Positions 1-7,742 of a DNA stretch of 21,638 nt are shown here, piece by piece. How positions within the stretch are numbered: the stretch's first letter is position 1; each line of letters opens with the position of its first letter. The notes below the pieces were generated by a model. The model was not told the origin of the DNA and searched no databases. It saw only the letters and a program-made list of their open reading frames with translations. Position numbers and translations under genes: made by a program. This DNA comes from JAMQKA01 sp043951865 (GTDB lineage: Bacteria; Bacteroidota; Rhodothermia; Balneolales; Balneolaceae), in assembly GCF_043951865.1 (NCBI RefSeq), contig NZ_JBINJF010000045.1:1-21638 (forward strand), read 5' to 3'.

Positions 1-370
1 CTAATTCTTCATTTTTCATTCCTCACTGAACATCCCCCTGCACCCCCTTCGAACATCATTTACCGCTTTTCCATCATAACTGCCACAAGGGGGAAAGACC
101 CGTGCTCTTCTTCCCGGTACCCCTTCGAGATTTATCATTTTTAATTCTTCATTCATAATTCCCATCCTCCGGTGGCGATTTTTTAGGTTCGTTTTTTTAT
201 CGATGAGAAAATGAACAGGGAGGGACGGTTAGGAAGCCCCCAAAAGAAAATTGTACCAGTTTTTTTAAAAAGAGTTGTTCCTTTTATCTTGATCTTAAAG
301 GAACTAAAAATAAGACCGAAAAAGGCACAGCCATAAAATGATTTTGGATCATCCTGGTCCCGCGTTGAGG
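1..370. other. Intergenic, low-complexity; no gene seen
   Basis: No convincing gene is visible. The stretch carries two similar T-rich pieces (near 2-20 and 138-160, both containing TAATTCTTCAT) and C-rich patches with a complementary G-run (CCCCCTGCACCCCC near 33-48, GGGGGAAAG near 89-98). These could be a worn copy of a palindromic intergenic repeat, but no matching copy elsewhere in the window supports this. The A/T-rich part at 240-320 has no recognisable coding frame. Confidence 0.5.
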
Positions 371-660
371 TTATTTACCTTCGAAAGCCTCCTTTAATTT
401 CCGGATCTCTATTTTTTTCATTTGCAGCATCGCCTGCATGGCGCGTTTGGCTTTTTCGGAATCGTCAGCATTTAGCATTTCGTTCATCCCCTCCGGAACC
501 ACCAGCCACGAAATACCGAATTTATCCTTCAGCCAGCCACACTGTTCGGCGTTGGGATCGGCGGAGAGGACGATTTTTTACCCGTGCACATCATCCAGTG
601 TTCCCAGGGAAAGTTGCCATGTCAGTCCATATTTATCCTGCGTCAACGGGGAGTGCCGAC
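371..660 (-). pseudogene. Broken VOC/PhnB-like (glyoxalase-fold) gene remnant
   Basis: Reading the minus strand in one frame gives DKYGLTWQLSLGTLDDVHG, then a TAA stop (578-580), then KIVLSADPNAEQCGWLKDKF and a normal-looking C-terminus ending ...MLQMKKIEIRKLKEAFEGK with its own TAA at 371-373. Both pieces resemble the VOC family proteins annotated PhnB-like or '3-demethylubiquinone-9 3-methyltransferase', where a KDKFG-SW motif followed by an ML-MKK helix closes a domain. In two-domain members the first domain ends in a DKYGLTWQL-like motif followed by a GQKI-type linker. Here the Q codon appears to have become TAA (CAA to TAA), and nearly all of domain 2 before its last ~65 residues is missing. 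No start is visible. Above about 660 the frame no longer resembles the family, and 97 bases separate this point from the end of fdhD. A dead gene is the likeliest reading; the family name comes from recalled motifs. Confidence 0.65.
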
Positions 661-733
661 CAATTATGTTTTCTACCTGCACGAGATCAGCCAATAAGGG
701 ATTTGACCAAGTGTGGGCAGCGGTATTGAAATA

Positions 734-1591
734 TTAACCAGTTTTCTCGATTCGAGAACTATGACTATATACATTAAATCGTTTATCTCGCAGAAAGCCC
801 ACCAACGTAATACCCTTTTCTTTCGCTAATTCCACAGCCAGGCTCGACGGAGCACCAACTGCAATGATAATTGGGATCCCCGCCTGGACCGATTTTTGTA
901 CAAGTTCATAGCTCACCCTGCCACTCAGAAAAACCAGGGTGTTTTGCAGCGGCACCAGGTTCTTGCTCAGTGCAGCTCCCACCACCTTGTCCAGGGCATT
1001 GTGGCGGCCGATATCTTCACGTAAAAGGAGCAGTTCTCCATCAAAATTAAACAGGGCAGAGGCATGGAGTCCACCGGTATGGCGAAATACCGTTTGCTCC
1101 TTCTCCAGGACATCATTCAGCCGCTGGATCGTCTGGATATCCACCTTTTGGGAAGATTTCTGATTCAGGCTGCCATGGTTACAGGTGATGGCATCAATGG
1201 CGCTTTTCCCACATACTCCGCAACTGGAGGTGGTCATGAAATGGCGTTCCAGGTTTTGCATGTCAAAAGAGACCTGGGAGGCGAGCTTGACGATCACCAC
1301 ATTGCCCTGTTCCTCCTCCTTCACCGTGTGGCAGTGGCGGATGGTGTGGATGTCATCGACCCCGGTTATCACGTTTTCAGCGAGCAGGAATCCCGCCGCC
1401 AGTTCAAAGTCGTTCCCGGGCGTGCGCATGGTCACGGCCAGGGACTCCTCCTGCCACTGGCCCTGCTGTTTGAACTGGAGTCGAATCTGTAGTGGTTCCT
1501 CCACAGCGACCAGATCGTCAACCTGATCACAGGTCTCTCCTTTAACGCGGTCTACCGAGACTACTGATACTTGTGATTTAGTCGATATCAT
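734..1591 (-). CDS. fdhD: FdhD, sulfurtransferase/sulfur carrier for formate dehydrogenase
   Basis: A protein of 285 residues, normal length for FdhD. In characterised relatives it moves sulfur from a cysteine desulfurase to the bis-MGD cofactor, which formate dehydrogenases need for activity; it acts in the cytoplasm. Visible landmarks are MRTPGNDFELAAGFLLAE (about 55-72), the two-cysteine motif SSCGVCG with C124 and C127 (the catalytic loop in E. coli is also C-x2-C), TGGLHASAL (172-180), REDIGRHNALDK (191-202) and SGRVSYELVQKS (223-234). The ATG overlaps the TGA of the preceding oxidoreductase gene (shared ATGA at 1588-1591), so the two are probably translationally coupled and this FdhD most likely serves that enzyme. 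No truncation or missing key residue is seen. Confidence 0.96.
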   Translation of the reverse strand: MISTKSQVSVVSVDRVKGETCDQVDDLVAVEEPLQIRLQFKQQGQWQEESLAVTMRTPGNDFELAAGFLLAENVITGVDDIHTIRHCHTVKEEEQGNVVIVKLASQVSFDMQNLERHFMTTSSCGVCGKSAIDAITCNHGSLNQKSSQKVDIQTIQRLNDVLEKEQTVFRHTGGLHASALFNFDGELLLLREDIGRHNALDKVVGAALSKNLVPLQNTLVFLSGRVSYELVQKSVQAGIPIIIAVGAPSSLAVELAKEKGITLVGFLRDKRFNVYSHSSRIEKTG

Positions 1592-3861
1592 GACGCCGAA
1601 GGTTGTATGCTTACCTCTACAAACTTGGAGGAAGGGCAGAGGCTTTCCGGTGATTTGTTGTCGATCGCCACCAGCACATTTCCTTCAGGGAAGTACATCC
1701 CGATGCATCCCTCAGAAATATCATATGGAACAACCTGGAAGTCAGTGATGGAACGTTCCTCACCATTAAAATAGCTGGTTATGTCAACATAGTCTTTGGC
1801 TTCCAGACCGAGCTCTTCCATATCATTCCGGTTCATCATGATCACCTCGCGCGAGTTCTCGATACCGCGATACCGGTCGCTGCAGCCATAGATGGTGGTG
1901 TTGAACTGATCGTGGCTCCGCATGGTCATCAGGATGAAATGGCCCGGCGCGATTTCGTTGTTGGGCACGGGATTGACCGTGAGGTGTGCCTTCCCGTTGT
2001 CGGTTTCGAATCGGCCTTCTCGGGCACCATTCGGCAGGTAGAAGCCCCCGGGCTGCTGAATGCGGGTGTTGTAATCTTCAAACCCGTCAATGACTTCCTC
2101 GATTTTATCACGGATCAGGTTGTAATCTTCCGCATAGGCAGCCCAGTCTGTGTTGCTTTTACCATTCAACGTAGCTTCAGCCAATCCACAGATGATCGCG
2201 GGTTCGCTCTTCAGGTGCTCGGAAGCGGGCTCCAGGTTGCCCTGCGACATCCGGATACGGCCGGCGGTATCTTCGGTGGTTACAAACTGGCGTCCCCTGG
2301 ATGTTTCATCAATCTCCGTTCGTCCCAGGCAGGGCAGGATCAAGGCCTGTTTGCCGTGTACAACGTGACTGCGGTTCAGTTTTGTAGAAATATGGGCCGT
2401 CAACTCGCATTTTCGCATCGCCTCAAATACCAGGTTGGTATCCGGGGTCGCCAGGGTGAAATTGCCGCCCAGCCCCAGAAAGAATTTAGCCTTGTCCTCG
2501 GCCATCGCTTTCACGGCATCCACGGCGGCTACGCCGTGTTTGCGCGGCGGATCAAAGTCGAACGCCTTCCCGAGACGGTCTAAAAAAGCATCCGGCATCT
2601 GTTCCCATATGCCCATCGTGCGATCGCCCTGTACATTGCTGTGACCACGGACCGGCAGGGTACCGGCGCCCGTTTTACCGATAGAACCTTTGAGCAGCAG
2701 CAGGTTGACGAACTCCCGGATCGTATCCTCCCCGTTTTTATGCTGGGTGATGCCCATCGCCCAGGCGATGATGATTTTTTTGTTGTCCCGGATCATGGCC
2801 GCCGCTTCATGGACCTTGTCGGCCGAAACGCCACTGGCCTTGATCAGTGCGGCCAGTGATTCATTTTCAAGCGATGCCATGAGCTCATCATACCCGTCGG
2901 TATGGTTCCTGATGAAGTCATGGTCAAAGATCGTGCCCCCGGATTTCTTATCCTCTTCATGCAGTATTTTGATGATCGCCTTGATGAGGGCGATGTCCCC
3001 GTTGATTTCGACCTGCAGGTAGAGGTCCTGTAGTTTGGTGGGCTTGCCCAGCCACTCCCACGGCTTCTGGGGATGGCGGAATCCCATGAATCCCGCTTCA
3101 GGCATCGGGTTTACGGCGATGATCTTGCCGCCGTTCTTTTTGAGTTTCTGTAGCTCGGTAAGCATGCGCGGGGCATTGGTGCCCGGGTTTTGACCGATAA
3201 TCATCAGCACATCTGCTTCCTGGATATCATTCAGGGTGACCGATGCCTTGCCGATGCCGGTGGTTTCCCCAAGAGCCTTCCCGGAGGCTTCGTGGCACAT
3301 GTTGGAGCAGTCGGGCAGGTTGTTGGTTCCAAACTGGCGTACAAAATTCTGGTACATAAATGCTGCTTCGTTGCTGGTGCGGCCCGAAGTATAGAAAATA
3401 GCCTCGTCCGGGGAGTCGAGACTATTGAGCTGTTCCGCCATCAACTCAAAAGCTCCTTTCCAGGATATCTCTTCATAGTGTGCGGCGCCCTCCCGCAATA
3501 CCATCGGTGTGGTGAGTCGCCCCTGCTTTTCCAGCCAGTGATTAGATTTTTCCCGGAGCTCTTCTAAACTGTATTCCTCGAAAAAAGCGGGTCCAATTGT
3601 TTTGTGCGTCGCCTCCCAGGCAATCGCTTTGGCCCCATTTTCACAGTATTCGGCTATTTTTGACCGGTCATCCGGGTCGGGATCAGGCCAGGCACAGCTG
3701 GGACAGTCACAGCCCTCCACCTGGTTGAGATTGAACAGGGTTTGCAGCCCCTCTTTCAGTTTCATGTTTTCCAGCACCCGACTGCCCGTTGATTTGATCG
3801 CCGGAAACCCGACAGCTGTATCCTTTATCTTTTTTATCTCTACTTTTCTTTTCTTCTCCAT
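1588..3861 (-). CDS. FdhF/YdeP-family molybdopterin oxidoreductase (formate dehydrogenase-like alpha subunit)
   Basis: Large cytoplasmic Mo-bisMGD oxidoreductase of the YdeP type, 757 residues from the ATG at 3861. The frame stays open to a TTG at 3900 (770 residues), but the ATG is preferred because its length matches E. coli YdeP and GAG lies 6 bases upstream. No Tat or Sec signal is seen. Numbering from the ATG, the N-terminus has a cysteine cluster, GCDCPSCAWPDPD (C51, C53, C56) with C73 further on, as in YdeP relatives; whether it binds an Fe-S cluster is unclear. MCHEASG puts Cys189-His190 where formate dehydrogenases have the Mo-ligand Cys/Sec-His pair. RGHSNVQGDRTMG (around 400-412) and a C-terminal molybdopterin-binding region with FNTTIYGCSDRYRG (about 640-670) follow. 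The reaction is not established for this family; E. coli YdeP is linked to acid resistance. No electron-transfer subunit gene is nearby. fdhD follows directly, and moaCB, mobA and moeA lie upstream on the same strand. Confidence 0.9.
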   Translation of the reverse strand: MEKKRKVEIKKIKDTAVGFPAIKSTGSRVLENMKLKEGLQTLFNLNQVEGCDCPSCAWPDPDPDDRSKIAEYCENGAKAIAWEATHKTIGPAFFEEYSLEELREKSNHWLEKQGRLTTPMVLREGAAHYEEISWKGAFELMAEQLNSLDSPDEAIFYTSGRTSNEAAFMYQNFVRQFGTNNLPDCSNMCHEASGKALGETTGIGKASVTLNDIQEADVLMIIGQNPGTNAPRMLTELQKLKKNGGKIIAVNPMPEAGFMGFRHPQKPWEWLGKPTKLQDLYLQVEINGDIALIKAIIKILHEEDKKSGGTIFDHDFIRNHTDGYDELMASLENESLAALIKASGVSADKVHEAAAMIRDNKKIIIAWAMGITQHKNGEDTIREFVNLLLLKGSIGKTGAGTLPVRGHSNVQGDRTMGIWEQMPDAFLDRLGKAFDFDPPRKHGVAAVDAVKAMAEDKAKFFLGLGGNFTLATPDTNLVFEAMRKCELTAHISTKLNRSHVVHGKQALILPCLGRTEIDETSRGRQFVTTEDTAGRIRMSQGNLEPASEHLKSEPAIICGLAEATLNGKSNTDWAAYAEDYNLIRDKIEEVIDGFEDYNTRIQQPGGFYLPNGAREGRFETDNGKAHLTVNPVPNNEIAPGHFILMTMRSHDQFNTTIYGCSDRYRGIENSREVIMMNRNDMEELGLEAKDYVDITSYFNGEERSITDFQVVPYDISEGCIGMYFPEGNVLVAIDNKSPESLCPSSKFVEVSIQPSAS

Positions 3862-4079
3862 AACAATCTCATTTTTTGGTAATGGGCTCCCCAATCCCAA
3901 ACCTTGTTATTAGTGTAATGAATCGAAAAAACGTAAACTACCCTGAGTTCGACATAATTGTCTCAACCGGATGCCTGTTTGCCTTCAAATGGCAGGGAAA
4001 CAGTGAGGCTCTCCAAAAAGTCAAGTCCAACAATCAGATTCCTAAAAAATAAGGCACATGATTCCAATTGATCGGTCAA

Positions 4080-4191
4080 TCCTCCTGTCCTCCTTCTCCA
4101 AGGAGGAACTCTTGGATTGCGATATTGCTCAAGATACAATATAGGCACTTTTGAAGTCCCTCTTGGAGAAGAGGGATTTAGGGAGATTGAT
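4080..4191 (-). repeat. Intergenic two-hairpin repeat, copy A
   Basis: On the minus strand this reads ATCAATCTCCCTAAA, then CCCTCTTCTCCAAGAGGG (a 7-bp stem), a ~42-base unique middle, and GAGTTCCTCC followed by TTGGAGAAGGAGGACAGGA (stem TCCTCC/GGAGGA). The two ends match copy B at 8662-8780 almost base for base, while the middles do not. Such structured, gene-free, dispersed repeats resemble non-autonomous palindromic elements (REP/MITE-like). No target-site duplication or transposase is visible. Confidence 0.85.
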
Positions 4192-4270
4192 ATCACTTTA
4201 ATTATTAAGGCACTCATTTCCTGGTTTGGACTTTTTGGACAGCCTCGGATGTAGTACCCTTTGTTGGGAG

Positions 4271-4340
4271 GAGGTTGTACCACCAACCTCACATGCTCGC
4301 TAACCGGGAGTACAACTCCCTCCGAACTTTAGCAAAGTTC
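4271..4340. terminator. Three tandem hairpins downstream of moaCB
   Basis: Three perfect inverted repeats follow one another: GAGGTTG/CAACCTC (4271-4277 with 4284-4290), GGGAGT/ACTCCC (4306-4311 with 4315-4320) and GAACTTT/AAAGTTC (4324-4330 with 4334-4340). The last begins 4 bases beyond the moaCB stop on the minus strand. None has a proper U-run, so factor-independent termination is doubtful. They could protect the 3' end of the transcript or be the remains of a repeat element. Confidence 0.4.
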
Positions 4341-4344
4341 TCAT

Positions 4345-5253
4345 TTAATGACTGCTGCCTTTCAAAATTCTGAAAATGTGAAAGAGCGGCGGGAAAACGG
4401 CATCCATCGATTCTTTGGCCCCGTTGGTAGAGCCGGGCAACGCCAGCAGGAGGCTGTCCCCGATGGTTCCGGCCACGCTCCTGGAAAGCATGGCATAGGG
4501 CATGCGGTCTTGTCCATAGCTTCGAATTGCCTCTTCGATGCCGGGCACTCTTCGTTCAATCAGCTCGGAGACCGCTTCGGGCGTGACATCCCGTTTTGAG
4601 AGGCCGGTCCCGCCGGTAAAGATTATGAGCCGGCATCCCTGCTTTCTGAGATCATGAACCTTCTGCTGGATTTTATCCTTTTCATCGGGAATGATGCTGT
4701 AGTCGGCAATTGTAAGATCATATTCCTCCAGTTTATCGATAATGGCCTTTCCCGCCTTGTCCTCCTTCTTGCCGGCCGAAATGGAATCGGAGCATACGAC
4801 GATCCCGGCTTTAAATGAGGACCGTACAGGATCACTGAAATCGGATGACCCGCCACTTTTTTGAAGCAATTTTATATGTTGAATCTCCACCTGTTTGTCA
4901 ACGGGTTTCAGCATGTCGTAGATGGTCAATGCCACTACCGACGCCCCGTGCATCGCTTCCACCTCGACGCCGGTTTTATAAATTGTTTTGACGCTCATAT
5001 GGATGGCGATCTCGAGTCCTTCAATAGAAAATTCTACTGTGGTTGCCTCAACCGGCAGGGGATGGCAGTCGGGGATCATGTCACTTGTCCGTTTTACGGC
5101 AAAAAGGCCGGCTGTTTTAGCCACTTCAAAGACATCTCCTTTCGGAATCTCCTTGTTTTTAACGGCCTCTATTGTATCACTTGTTCCGACTTTTACAATA
5201 GCCTGGGCGGTGGCAGTTCGCAGTGTGTTAATTTTAGACGTTATGTCAACCAT
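4345..5253 (-). CDS. moaCB: Bifunctional MoaC-MoaB molybdenum cofactor biosynthesis protein
   Basis: A 302-residue fusion of two cofactor-pathway enzymes. Residues 1 to about 140 are MoaC, cyclic pyranopterin monophosphate synthase, which acts with MoaA on the GTP-derived intermediate. Seen are MVDITSK at the start, KGDVFEVAKTAGLFAVKRTS with K54 at the usual catalytic lysine, DCHPLPVE (62-69), MHGASVVALTIYDMLK (101-116), and QKSGG with K132 at the second catalytic lysine. Residues from about 146 are a MoaB/MogA domain, which adenylylates molybdopterin before metal insertion: IVVCSDSISAG (151-161), TGGTGLSKRDVTPEA (213-227) and ALPGSTNGAKESM (271-283). The join at about 140-147 is short. This fusion is known in Bacteroidota and other groups. 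It lies between the oxidoreductase and mobA on the same strand, but 427 bases separate it from mobA, so it may have its own promoter. Confidence 0.95.
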   Translation of the reverse strand: MVDITSKINTLRTATAQAIVKVGTSDTIEAVKNKEIPKGDVFEVAKTAGLFAVKRTSDMIPDCHPLPVEATTVEFSIEGLEIAIHMSVKTIYKTGVEVEAMHGASVVALTIYDMLKPVDKQVEIQHIKLLQKSGGSSDFSDPVRSSFKAGIVVCSDSISAGKKEDKAGKAIIDKLEEYDLTIADYSIIPDEKDKIQQKVHDLRKQGCRLIIFTGGTGLSKRDVTPEAVSELIERRVPGIEEAIRSYGQDRMPYAMLSRSVAGTIGDSLLLALPGSTNGAKESMDAVFPPLFHIFRILKGSSH

Positions 5254-5680
5254 ATGAGGGATTAATCTTTCACGGGGGAGTTAACTAAATAATTTGAAAC
5301 TGATTACAGATGTTTTGCAATGATATCTTTAAAGAGTCTGCCAATGCATGCAAAAAAAGGTGGCATGACAGTGAATAATTGGGAAAAAAGTTTTTGCTTT
5401 AATACCAATTATTGAATGGCATTTTGAATTGGACAGAAAACCGATGCCGGTGGAGCCAGGTATGGAAAACTTATTGTGCATTTCTTTTACTTTGCTGGTG
5501 ATAATCAGGCAGAAAACACTCCTTGCAAAGTATTGGTCTGCTCCTGAAGACCTGGTTTCCCCTGTCAACTGATCTTCAAGTTCTGAACATTAATTAAAAG
5601 AATAGTATTAAAAAATTACGACATCAAAAATAATTTTATTGGGTTTTGGATCTTCAGCAGTTGTATCCACCCAAAAAGAT
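5254..5680. other. Intergenic gap between mobA and moaCB
   Basis: A 427-base gap. A 79-codon minus-strand frame (5329-5568) exists, but its product has no recognisable motif and it lacks a ribosome-binding site, so it is not called. The 5575-5650 part is A/T-rich. I could not find a molybdenum-cofactor riboswitch-like fold by eye, nor a clear terminator after mobA. Confidence 0.45.
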
Positions 5681-6256
5681 TCAGCTGTTACCTGCATCTC
5701 GTAAATTCTCGAAATCTTCTTGTGTATTGATGTTTCTAAGAGTGTAAGCTTTCTCTTCTGGCAGAATCACTGTTTTGACCTTCATTGCTGAAACGGCAGC
5801 TTGAAGCTTTAATTTATCTTGCTCCAAACGATCCAGAAATGGGCCTTCGCAGCTTTTTTTATACATCGCCACCAACGGCATCTCACGGGATCCGTCTGAT
5901 AGTTGGATAATATCATATTGCTCTTCATCATGGGCGATCAATCGGTGCAACGTGTTGGTCGTTATGAGTGGCACATCGCAGCTAACTATGATGTTCCGAT
6001 ATCCATCAGAATTGGATAGCCCGGTGTATATTCCACCCAGTGGTCCCCGATCCTCCAGAACATCCTGATAAACGCGCAACCCAAACTGTTTATATTTGTC
6101 AGAGTTTGAAACGATGAATAACTCATCAACGAGAGGATCCAGGGCCTCAATAATATGTTCGGTAAACGTTTGTCCTTTCCAAATCATCAAGCCTTTGTCC
6201 TGGCCCATCCTGGAGCTTTTTCCTCCGGCAAGTATGATTCCGGTAACTGTATTCAT
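5681..6256 (-). CDS. mobA: MobA, molybdenum cofactor guanylyltransferase
   Basis: Transfers GMP from GTP to Mo-molybdopterin to make the guanine dinucleotide cofactor used by the DMSO-reductase superfamily, to which the neighbouring oxidoreductase belongs; cytoplasmic. It has the nucleotidyltransferase signature LAGGKSSRMGQDKG near the N-terminus (residues 9-22 from the start given), EDRGPLGGIYTGL (68-80), the metal-binding SCDVPL (92-97), and a C-terminal INTQEDFENL like the 'N-NTP-DL' ending of MobA. The start is set at the ATG at 6256 (191 residues) because AAAGGA lies about 9 bases upstream; the ATG three codons earlier would directly abut that sequence. It lies 74 bases after moeA on the same strand, which suggests one transcript. 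Confidence 0.93.
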   Translation of the reverse strand: MNTVTGIILAGGKSSRMGQDKGLMIWKGQTFTEHIIEALDPLVDELFIVSNSDKYKQFGLRVYQDVLEDRGPLGGIYTGLSNSDGYRNIIVSCDVPLITTNTLHRLIAHDEEQYDIIQLSDGSREMPLVAMYKKSCEGPFLDRLEQDKLKLQAAVSAMKVKTVILPEEKAYTLRNINTQEDFENLRDAGNS

Positions 6257-6330
6257 CGTATCCATTCCTTTAAAAACAGTTTAAAACTTCTGAAAGCTAT
6301 ATTTGGTCAGGTATAAACCCCAGGTGTCGA

Positions 6331-7515
6331 TTAATTTGTTCTGACTGGCAATAGAATGGTATCTACTTCGTCCCCCTCTTCTACCACGACTTGATCAGGT
6401 GAAAGGTAAATAAGTGCGTCAGCTATGGAAAAGGTATGCAGCATGGCGGAGCTCTGTCCTTCAAGAATTTCAACCGTATTATCATCTTTCAACTTGGCTT
6501 TCAGGAAAAGTGCTCTGCCTTCTTTTTTTGTAACAGCGCTGGAAATTCTACGCTTCTTTCGTTTAAGATGGGATTCAGTATATCCCAGGAAATGCCTGAC
6601 AGCCGGTAGAACATAGATGTAGAACCCGGTCAGGCATGAAGCTGGATTACCTGGTAGTGCAAAAACCAGGGTGTCACTCTTTTTGCCAGCATAGATAGGT
6701 TTACCGGGTTTTTGAGCCACTTTGTAAAAAAGTTCATTTACGCCCAGCTCGTTCACTGCCTGGCCTGCAAAATCATAGTCTCCCACTGAAATACCACCCG
6801 TTATAATTACAATATCACTACGGGAAATTGCCTTTTTTATCTCCTGTTTCGTCGTCTCGAATTCATCTCTCACATGCTTTTCGGTCACTTGAGTAATGCC
6901 TTCCGAGGCCAGCGCAGCCTTTAAATGTGCTGAATTACTCTCATAAATTTGACCATGTTGCAGGTCATTTCCGGGGTATACGAGTTCATCTCCAGAAACC
7001 AGGATACTGATACGAGGTTTTCGATATACAGAAATTTTTTCAATTCCCATGGCAGACAGGAATCCCACTGCTGCGGGAGTGAGAGCGGTTCCCCTGGAGA
7101 GAGCCAAATCTCCTTTCATGATCTGTTCACCGCCCGGCCGTATATTATCATACTCCTCCACATCAGTTACATGAATGGTTGATCCATTTTGTTGTACCTT
7201 TTCCTGCATCACAACAGCATTGGCACCCTCCGGAATTGCGGCACCTGTAAAAATTCGAGCGGCTTGCCCTGCCTCCAGCCTGAGGTCGTGTTGCTCACCC
7301 GCTGCCACGTTAGCAATCACGGTGTATGTGGGTGAGCATCCGATTGCTACAGCATATCCATCCATCGCAGACTGGTCAAAAGGAGGGAGATTTACAGGAG
7401 CATATACATCTTCTGCTAAAATGTGGCCAACTGCCGACGAAAGCGATACTTGGTGTACCGGACCCTTATTCAGGTTTTCATTTAAGGTAGCTATAGCTTG
7501 TTTTACTGGAATCAT
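6331..7515 (-). CDS. moeA: MoeA, molybdopterin molybdenumtransferase
   Basis: A 394-residue protein of usual MoeA length. It inserts molybdate into adenylylated molybdopterin, the step after the MoaB/MogA domain encoded downstream. Landmarks are VNLPPFDQSAMDGYAV (41-56), FTGAAIPEGANAVVMQE (89-105), the conserved LVSGDELVYPG (172-182), the MoaB-like domain motif TGGISVGDYDF (239-249), ALPGNPASCLTGF (287-299) and a C-terminal beta-barrel domain ending in DTILLPV. It is the first gene of the leftward series and lies head-to-head with the sigma factor gene, so its promoter must be within 7516-7742. No clear Shine-Dalgarno precedes the ATG. All motifs look intact. Confidence 0.95.
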   Translation of the reverse strand: MIPVKQAIATLNENLNKGPVHQVSLSSAVGHILAEDVYAPVNLPPFDQSAMDGYAVAIGCSPTYTVIANVAAGEQHDLRLEAGQAARIFTGAAIPEGANAVVMQEKVQQNGSTIHVTDVEEYDNIRPGGEQIMKGDLALSRGTALTPAAVGFLSAMGIEKISVYRKPRISILVSGDELVYPGNDLQHGQIYESNSAHLKAALASEGITQVTEKHVRDEFETTKQEIKKAISRSDIVIITGGISVGDYDFAGQAVNELGVNELFYKVAQKPGKPIYAGKKSDTLVFALPGNPASCLTGFYIYVLPAVRHFLGYTESHLKRKKRRISSAVTKKEGRALFLKAKLKDDNTVEILEGQSSAMLHTFSIADALIYLSPDQVVVEEGDEVDTILLPVRTN

Positions 7516-7683
7516 TTATTACAAAGGATTAAACATGATTCGAAGATCTGCTTCAATATTATTGGGCTAAATGAATAGAATCTTAAAAATTTGATATTAG
7601 CCATTATTTAACTATGTTGAAAATTAGCAACAAAATTATTGCCTAGCTCATCTAGACCAGGGATAGATAACATATAAAGGATT

Positions 7684-7711
7684 CAAGGCGAAATTAGGGG
7701 ATTTCACCTTG
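7684..7711. promoter_or_regulatory. Inverted repeat between moeA and the sigma factor gene
   Basis: CAAGGCGAAAT (7684-7694) faces ATTTCACCTTG (7701-7711) across a six-base spacer TAGGGG: eleven paired positions with one mismatch (C-A on plus, G-U wobble on minus). It lies 31 bases before the sigma factor start and about 170 bases before moeA in the only divergent promoter region of the window. It could be an operator or a 5'-leader hairpin for either gene. No U-run follows on plus, so it is not a terminator there. Function is inferred from position only. Confidence 0.45.
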
Positions 7712-7742
7712 GTGACTGTACTCAAAATATCTGGTTACCGAT

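Larger units (their letters stand above)
3862..4344. other. Intergenic gap between oxidoreductase and moaCB
   Basis: A 483-base gap holding a structured repeat (4080-4191) and three consecutive hairpins just downstream of moaCB (4271-4340), listed separately. A 109-codon minus-strand frame runs through it (3963-4292), but it reads straight through the repeat and its product matches no family I know, so it is not called. The oxidoreductase therefore probably has its own promoter near 3870-3960; no clear Bacteroidota -7/-33 pair was found there. Confidence 0.55.

Noticed and set aside
1..180. C/G-rich and TAATTCTTCAT repeats at the left edge as another copy of the two-hairpin element
   Set aside because: The ends do not match copies A and B; only the general style (C-rich run facing a G-rich run) is similar.
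438..737. 99-codon plus-strand frame
   Set aside because: It is the opposite strand of the VOC pseudogene, whose minus-strand reading has clear family motifs.
3963..4292. 109-codon minus-strand frame between the oxidoreductase and moaCB
   Set aside because: It reads through repeat copy A and the hairpin cluster, gives an unlikely composition, and resembles no family; the equivalent frame in copy B (8609-8803) arises the same way from the repeat.
5329..5568. 79-codon minus-strand frame between mobA and moaCB
   Set aside because: No ribosome-binding site, no recognisable motif, and a composition unlike the neighbouring genes.
5254..5680. Molybdenum-cofactor riboswitch upstream of moaCB
   Set aside because: The gap is large enough and the context fits, but I could not trace the expected multi-stem fold by eye; a covariance-model search would settle it.
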